Assembly (NCBI GenBank): GCA_027068245.1
Contig: JAMOUF010000134.1
Coordinates: forward strand, 1-10,399
DNA length: 10,399 bases
Source: Campylobacterales bacterium
Lineage (GTDB): Bacteria > Campylobacterota > Campylobacteria > Campylobacterales > Nitratiruptoraceae
Direction of reading: 5' to 3'
A model generated the notes under the pieces. It saw only the letters and a program-made list of their open reading frames with translations. It was not told the origin of the DNA and did no database searches. A program made the position numbers and the translations under genes. How positions within the stretch are numbered: position 1 is the stretch's first letter; every line of letters starts with the position of its first letter. Shown in pieces: positions 6,282 through 10,399 of this stretch.

Positions 6282-6332
6282 CCTCCTTTAACGAACTATA
6301 AGTAAATTTTATCTCATAGTTGTTAAAGGAGG
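6282..6332 (-). promoter_or_regulatory. Long hairpin that can mask the haem gene's ribosome site
   Basis: CCTCCTTTAACGAACTAT (6282-6299) and ATAGTTGTTAAAGGAGG (6316-6332) are complementary along their length apart from one bulged base; the loop is 16 bases. Read on the minus strand, the first arm lies just after amt and the second arm carries AAAGGAGG, the ribosome-binding site of the haem gene. Messages reading through from amt would therefore have this site paired. No T-run follows the stem, so it is not a standard intrinsic terminator. Confidence 0.6.
6306..6311 (-). promoter_or_regulatory. Possible internal -10 for the haem gene
   Basis: On the minus strand the hairpin loop reads TAAAAT, one mismatch from TATAAT. 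A transcript starting from it, near 6299, would lack the upstream arm of the hairpin and leave AAAGGAGG free. No clear -35 is visible, and the region is AT-rich, so the match may be chance. Confidence 0.3.
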
Positions 6333-6351
6333 GTTAAAAACCAAAATTAGT

Positions 6352-7575
6352 CTAAAACTCCCTTGTATATGCCTTTTCACCGTGAATGGCCTCGTCAAGG
6401 CCTTCCACCTCCTCATCCTTTTCCACTCTAAGGCCTATAATTTTATCGGTGATTTTAAATATGACAACGGTCAAAACCACGCTGTATATCCCCACTATCG
6501 CTATGCCCGCCAGCTGGGGCCACATCTGGGAGAGCCCGCCGCCGTAAAAGAGTCCTTTTACATCCGCCACATCCGGTTTGGCAAAGAGTGCCAACAAAAT
6601 GGCACCGGTTATGCCGCCAACCCCGTGCACTCCAAAAACATCCAGACTGTCGTCATATTTGAACCGGTTTTTTAGACTCACAACGGCCCAAAAACATATC
6701 AAAGCGGCCAAAACTCCTATCACCATGGCTCCAAAAACATCCACGAAACCGCTTGCGGGCGTGATGGTGGCAAGCCCCGCGATAATACCGGTAAAAAGAC
6801 CCAAAGAGGTGGGTTTTTTATACTTTATCCACTCAAGCCCCATCCAGACGAATCCGCCTATGAAAGCCGCTATGGTGGTAACGAACGCCGCGCTTACCGC
6901 CTGGGCATTCATACCAAGGGCACTTCCGCCGTTAAAACCGAACCACCCAAACCATAAAAGCCCGGTTCCTATCGCTACAAGCGGCAGGCTCGAAGGCTGC
7001 ATCAGCGCCTCTTTTCTGCGCCCAAGCATAATCGCTCCCACAAGGGCCGATATACCGCTGGTCTCATGCACCACTAATCCTCCAGCAAAATCGAGCGTTC
7101 CCATATCACTCAAAAATCCCCCGCCCCAAATCCAGTGGGCTACCGGGAAATATACGAAAGTGGCCCAAAGTGCGGATATGAGCATCCACGCTCCAAACTT
7201 CATCCTCTCAACGAAAGCACCGGCCATAAGAGCGACGGTAATGGCGGCAAAGGTCATCTGAAAAAATATAAAGAGATAGTGATAGAGATTTTCAGCGGCG
7301 GGAGCGGCATCTTTTGGAGATATGCCGTTTAAAAAGAGATATTTCAAACTTCCTATCACCCCTCCCAGGTCATCGCCAAAACTCAGGCTGTATCCGTAAG
7401 CCAACCACAAAAATGAGGTGATACAAAAAGCCACCACAACCATCATCATCGTATTTAACATACTTTTGGTCTTGGTAAGCCCTCCGTAAAACAGTGCCAA
7501 AGCGGGCATACTCATCAGCAGAACAAAGGCCGTAGAGGTTAAAATCCATACATTGTCAGCAGCAACTATACTCAT
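6352..7575 (-). CDS. amt: Ammonium channel (Amt/MEP/Rh family)
   Basis: Inner-membrane ammonium transporter of 407 residues with about 11 hydrophobic helices. The pore twin histidines are H170 (VVHETSG) and H317 (VFGVHGVGG). D162 of the LDFAGG segment and W148 of HWIWGGG, both part of the recruitment-site region, are present. S219 in NGGSALG and F109 in the FFQMTFA gate segment are also conserved. The N-terminus begins directly with the first helix (MPALALFYGG), with no long cleavable leader as in E. coli AmtB. The cytoplasmic C-terminal tail contains the usual GLRV and E-rich region that docks PII. It is nine bases downstream of glnK, the classic arrangement in which GlnK blocks the channel when nitrogen is plentiful. 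AAGGAG (minus strand, 7586-7581) overlaps the glnK stop codon, implying coupling. Confidence 0.97.
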   Translation of the reverse strand: MSIVAADNVWILTSTAFVLLMSMPALALFYGGLTKTKSMLNTMMMVVVAFCITSFLWLAYGYSLSFGDDLGGVIGSLKYLFLNGISPKDAAPAAENLYHYLFIFFQMTFAAITVALMAGAFVERMKFGAWMLISALWATFVYFPVAHWIWGGGFLSDMGTLDFAGGLVVHETSGISALVGAIMLGRRKEALMQPSSLPLVAIGTGLLWFGWFGFNGGSALGMNAQAVSAAFVTTIAAFIGGFVWMGLEWIKYKKPTSLGLFTGIIAGLATITPASGFVDVFGAMVIGVLAALICFWAVVSLKNRFKYDDSLDVFGVHGVGGITGAILLALFAKPDVADVKGLFYGGGLSQMWPQLAGIAIVGIYSVVLTVVIFKITDKIIGLRVEKDEEVEGLDEAIHGEKAYTREF

Positions 7576-7584
7576 AAAAACTCC

Positions 7585-7932
<348 letters not shown>

Positions 7933-7948
7933 TTACAAATGATTTAAG

Positions 7949-7954
7949 ATTGTA
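7949..7954 (-). promoter_or_regulatory. Extended -10 promoter element for glnK-amt
   Basis: On the minus strand, TG-T-TACAAT forms an extended -10 element. The predicted start near 7942 gives a short leader of about 19 bases that includes AAGGAGG. No convincing -35 is seen. Confidence 0.45.
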
Positions 7955-7999
7955 ACATAGTTCCAAAAGCTCCAGAAAATGGGATTTTATTCATCATAG

Positions 8000-8016
8000 T
8001 GCATAGTTTTTATGCA
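8000..8016. promoter_or_regulatory. Inverted repeat in the glnK/narK divergent promoter region
   Basis: TGCATA (8000-8005) and TATGCA (8011-8016) are perfect inverted repeats around a 5-base spacer. The centre at 8008 lies about 42 bases before the predicted narK transcription start, where class II activators such as CRP/FNR-type dimers bind. The half-site is not the FNR (TTGAT) or CRP (TGTGA) sequence, so the regulator cannot be named. Confidence 0.4.
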
Positions 8017-8037
8017 ACCAGTAAGTATATTTTTTAT

Positions 8038-8043
8038 TACAAT
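8038..8043 (+). promoter_or_regulatory. -10-like element (TACAAT) for the nitrate transporter gene
   Basis: TACAAT lies 24 bases before the ATG at 8068, with a predicted start near 8050 and AGGAGAG in the leader. It has the same hexamer as the divergent glnK promoter. The lack of a -35 fits an activator-dependent promoter. Confidence 0.4.
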
Positions 8044-8067
8044 TTTGAAAAAATTTCAGGAGAGAAT

Positions 8068-9342
8068 ATGAGACTGGGAGAGTTGAAAACGGCAGGCCAC
8101 CTGCCAACACTCATAGCCGCTTTTTTATACTTCGATTTCAGCTTTATGGTCTGGACCATGCTGGGCCCTTTGGCCGCAGAAATCAGCGAGTCGCTTGCCA
8201 AACATGGATATATCCTGGATGCCAACCAGAAAGCCACCCTTTTGGCGGTGCCAATCCTTGGAGGAGCCATCCTTAGAATAGTGCTTGGTTTTTTGGTGGA
8301 TAGAATAGGCGCCAAAAAGACTGCCATAATAGCCCAGTCCATCGTTATCGCCTCGCTCTTTTACGCATATTTCAGAGGAGAGAACATCACCTATCATGAA
8401 CTTTTGGCCGTGGCCTTTGGACTGGGTTTTGCCGGAGCCAGCTTCGCCGTAGCCCTGCCCCAGGCCGGACAGTGGTATCCACCACGCCTTCAAGGGCTTG
8501 TTCTGGGGCTTGCGGGAGCCGGTAACATCGGGGTGGTAATCGACTACATCTTTGCACCGAAAATCGCCGAGCTTTGGGGATGGCCCACGGTCTTTTTGGT
8601 AGGAGGCATACTCTCTACAATCATACTTATTACCTATATCCTTTTGGCAAAAGACGCTCCGCCAGAGGTTTATAAACCCAGAAAGAAGAAGCTTGGCGAC
8701 TATATAAAGCTGCTAAAAGACAAGGACACCTGGTGGTTCAGCCTCTTTTACGCGGTGAGTTTTGGAGGGTTTGTGGGATTTGCCAACTATATGAAGGTAT
8801 ATCTGATGGACGTTTACGCCACACAGATGGCAGAGATTGGAATGAAGCTGTTGAACGAGCCAAACGTAAAGGTAGTAGCCGGATATTTCGGGGCTTTGTG
8901 TATATTTGCAGGAGCCATGCTAAGACCAGTTGGTGGAGCAATCGCAGACAGAATTGGCGGGGTGAAGTCCTTGTATATATTTTTTGGCGGCGTATTCGTT
9001 TTGGCGATTTTAAACACGCTGGTAGAGAACTTCTATGCGGCAATTTTGATACTCTTTTTGATAATGGCCTTTTTGGGTATGGCAAACGGGGCGGTCTTCC
9101 AGCTGGTGCCGCAAAGATTTGGAAAGGATATGGGTATAATGACAGGAATAGTAGGCTGTGCCGGCGGGCTTGGCGGAACGGCTTTGGTAAAAACCCTTGG
9201 CTGGAGCAAGGCCACATTTGGAAACTACGACGTTGGTTTTTATATCTTCGCCACAATCGTATTGCTGGCGATAATCGGGCTTAGTATGGTAAAAACCAGA
9301 TGGAGAACCACCTGGGGAGTAAGTGCTGGAGGGCGAATCTGA
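8068..9342 (+). CDS. narK: NarK/NasA-type nitrate/nitrite transporter (MFS)
   Basis: Inner-membrane major facilitator of 424 residues with 12 predicted helices. The nitrate-porter signatures are visible. R70 (AILRIVLGFLVDRIG) and R286 (AMLRPVGGAIADRIGG) match the pair of substrate-binding arginines. Segment 118-155 (GLGFAGASFA to GNIG, containing YPPRLQGLVLGLAGAG) matches the first nitrate signature, and 334-371 (AFLGMANGAVFQLVP to GGLGG) matches the second. It brings in nitrate or exports nitrite; whether for assimilation or respiration cannot be told from sequence. AGGAGAG (8058-8064) supports ATG 8068. An earlier in-frame ATG at 7999 would place the promoter and inverted repeat inside the coding region and lacks a ribosome site. 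The stop overlaps the next gene by one base (TGATG), so transporter and kinase/phosphatase are co-translated. The neighbouring PII and ammonium channel favour an assimilatory role. Confidence 0.93.
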   Translation: MRLGELKTAGHLPTLIAAFLYFDFSFMVWTMLGPLAAEISESLAKHGYILDANQKATLLAVPILGGAILRIVLGFLVDRIGAKKTAIIAQSIVIASLFYAYFRGENITYHELLAVAFGLGFAGASFAVALPQAGQWYPPRLQGLVLGLAGAGNIGVVIDYIFAPKIAELWGWPTVFLVGGILSTIILITYILLAKDAPPEVYKPRKKKLGDYIKLLKDKDTWWFSLFYAVSFGGFVGFANYMKVYLMDVYATQMAEIGMKLLNEPNVKVVAGYFGALCIFAGAMLRPVGGAIADRIGGVKSLYIFFGGVFVLAILNTLVENFYAAILILFLIMAFLGMANGAVFQLVPQRFGKDMGIMTGIVGCAGGLGGTALVKTLGWSKATFGNYDVGFYIFATIVLLAIIGLSMVKTRWRTTWGVSAGGRI

Positions 9343-10399
9343 TGAAAAACGTGGCTCTAAGCTCCTTTGGGCTCGCCAAAGGAGCAGAGCTTTTAAGTGA
9401 TGACGCATACGGGGCCAGAGCCTATGAGGATTTAACCATAGGCGTGCTGTGCGATGGGGTTGGAGGCGCACATGCCGGCAGGGAGGCGGCCCAGCGGGTA
9501 GTAAACTATATGCTGAACAACTTCAAAAATCCGCCAAAATCCTGGGATATGGAAAAGAGCATCTCAACTTTCATACAAAACATCAACACAATTTTATACA
9601 AAGAGTCCCTGCTCTCCTACGAGCGTCCGGAGATGCTGACGACCTTGAGTATGGTGATAATAGAGGGAAACAGGCTCTATGGTGCAAACGTGGGGGACAG
9701 CCCCATATATCTTTTAAGAGATGGTCACTTGAAAAAGCTCTCCTTTGAGCATATTGAGAGTGAAGGTAGTCATATCTTAACCCAAGCAGTTGGAATGAGT
9801 GAAAGTATTGAGCCCTACTTCTTTGAAAACTTTATCCGTCCAAAAGATAAAATCTTGCTTCTTAGTGACGGTATAACGGCCGTTTTGGATGAAGAGGAGA
9901 TAAAGAAAAACGCCATCAGCGCCCAGCGCCTGGTAAAATACGCCAGCAAAAAGGTCAAGGACAACCTTCCGGATGACACAAGCGCTGTGGTAATGGATAT
10001 AAAAGAGATAGATAGAAAAAGTGAGCTTAAAAAGCTGAACCTGCCAATTCCCACCACCTTGAAAAAAAATCAGACAATAGATGGCTACACCCTCGTCAAA
10101 CCGCTTATCCAAAACGAGCGAACCTGGCTTGCCGTTAACAAAGAGAAAAAGTATGTGCTAAAATTCCCGCCCATAGAGGCTATGGAGAACGAGGAGCTGC
10201 TCGATATCTTTATCCAGGAGGCCTGGAACGCAAAAAGACTCAAAGCCGGATTTTTCCCAAAAGCGGTTATCCCAAAAAAGAGAAGTGCCAGATATTATGT
10301 GATGGAGTATGTAGAAGGAATAAGCCTAAAAGAGGCAATAAAGAAAAAGCCAATCTTTGTAGAAGACTCGATTGAGCTTGCCAAATTTTTACTAAATGC
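9342..10399 (+). CDS. Fused PP2C phosphatase-Ser/Thr protein kinase (3' truncated by window)
   Basis: The frame is open from ATG 9342 to the window end, giving 352 codons without a stop; the gene continues beyond. Residues 1-220 form a PP2C-type phosphatase: metal-binding D21 and D38-G39 (LCDGVGG), a TTLS segment at 100-103, G118-D119-S120, S175-D176-G177 and the final D211-D212. From about 248 a Hanks-type kinase domain begins: a degenerate glycine loop, K274 (YVLKF) for ATP, E293 as the helix-C glutamate, and a hinge (VMEYVEG). The catalytic loop and any C-terminal membrane segment lie outside. Such proteins could add and remove phosphate on the same target. Similar fused genes are known beside nitrate/nitrite transporter genes, and the TGATG overlap with narK supports control of nitrate uptake or reduction. 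The true target is unknown. Confidence 0.9.
   Translation, partial: MKNVALSSFGLAKGAELLSDDAYGARAYEDLTIGVLCDGVGGAHAGREAAQRVVNYMLNNFKNPPKSWDMEKSISTFIQNINTILYKESLLSYERPEMLTTLSMVIIEGNRLYGANVGDSPIYLLRDGHLKKLSFEHIESEGSHILTQAVGMSESIEPYFFENFIRPKDKILLLSDGITAVLDEEEIKKNAISAQRLVKYASKKVKDNLPDDTSAVVMDIKEIDRKSELKKLNLPIPTTLKKNQTIDGYTLVKPLIQNERTWLAVNKEKKYVLKFPPIEAMENEELLDIFIQEAWNAKRLKAGFFPKAVIPKKRSARYYVMEYVEGISLKEAIKKKPIFVEDSIELAKFLLN

Noticed and set aside
6332..6342. GGTTAAAAACC as an intrinsic terminator for amt
   Set aside because: The 4-bp stem with a 3-base loop has no following T-run on the minus strand, so it is too weak to call.
6578..7261. 227-codon open frame on the + strand opposite amt
   Set aside because: It is the antisense shadow of a strongly conserved ammonium channel gene; its translation is Pro/Ala/Thr-rich with no recognisable domain, signal or ribosome site.
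7999..8067. Upstream ATG at 7999 extending the nitrate transporter by 23 residues
   Set aside because: The extra residues do not resemble the family, no ribosome site precedes the ATG, and the stretch contains the promoter and inverted repeat.
8738..9256. 172-codon open frame on the - strand opposite the nitrate transporter
   Set aside because: It is a shadow of conserved MFS coding sequence, rich in Arg/Pro/Ser with no domain signature.
9449..9748. 99-codon open frame within the phosphatase-kinase gene
   Set aside because: It is out of frame with the long open frame starting at 9342, which shows clear PP2C motifs across the same bases.

Overview
This window looks like the chromosome of a free-living member of the Campylobacterota (formerly Epsilonproteobacteria), possibly a vent- or sediment-type nitrate user. 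This is inferred from overall protein style (Lys/Ile/Tyr-rich proteins, compact operons, AAGGAG ribosome sites, -10 elements without a clear -35) and from the gene mix; no rRNA or other marker gene is present, so the assignment is moderate at best. Coding density is very high. No stretch over 300 bases lacks a gene, and I see no tRNA, rRNA, insertion sequence, CRISPR array or integration site.

Region 1 (about 1-5824, + strand) starts with an OmpR-type response regulator whose sensor kinase is not in the window. Five genes follow: a large secreted protein with two CXXCH haem c motifs, a TlpA/thioredoxin-like periplasmic thiol protein, a tiny lipoprotein of the DUF4266 type ending in a Gly/Cys tail, a DUF3570 outer-membrane barrel, and a short ApbE-type FAD:protein FMN transferase. 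The last four are packed with overlaps or very short gaps. I read this as one envelope redox module: a cytochrome, a thiol-handling protein, a surface lipoprotein and barrel, and a flavin-attaching enzyme. Three copies of a D-x-x-[S/T]-G-A-S motif in the barrel resemble the flavinylation site recognised by ApbE in NqrC/RnfG-type proteins. This is the best candidate for an undescribed system here, but its substrate and purpose are not known to me.

Region 2 (5821-7923, - strand) holds glnK and amt in the classic PII/ammonium-channel order, followed by a small membrane-anchored mono-haem protein (Haem_bd-like). An inverted repeat between amt and the haem gene contains the haem gene's Shine-Dalgarno sequence in one arm, so a transcript reading through from amt could fold and hide it. 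The haem gene converges on the ApbE gene, and the two stop codons share the same TTAA.

Region 3 (7924-10399) is a 144-base divergent promoter region between glnK and a NarK/NasA-type nitrate/nitrite transporter. The transporter gene overlaps by one base a gene for a fused PP2C phosphatase-Ser/Thr kinase that runs off the end of the window. Ammonium channel, PII sensor, nitrate transporter and phospho-signalling protein together indicate a nitrogen acquisition locus. Nitrate or nitrite reductase genes, if present, would lie beyond the right edge.
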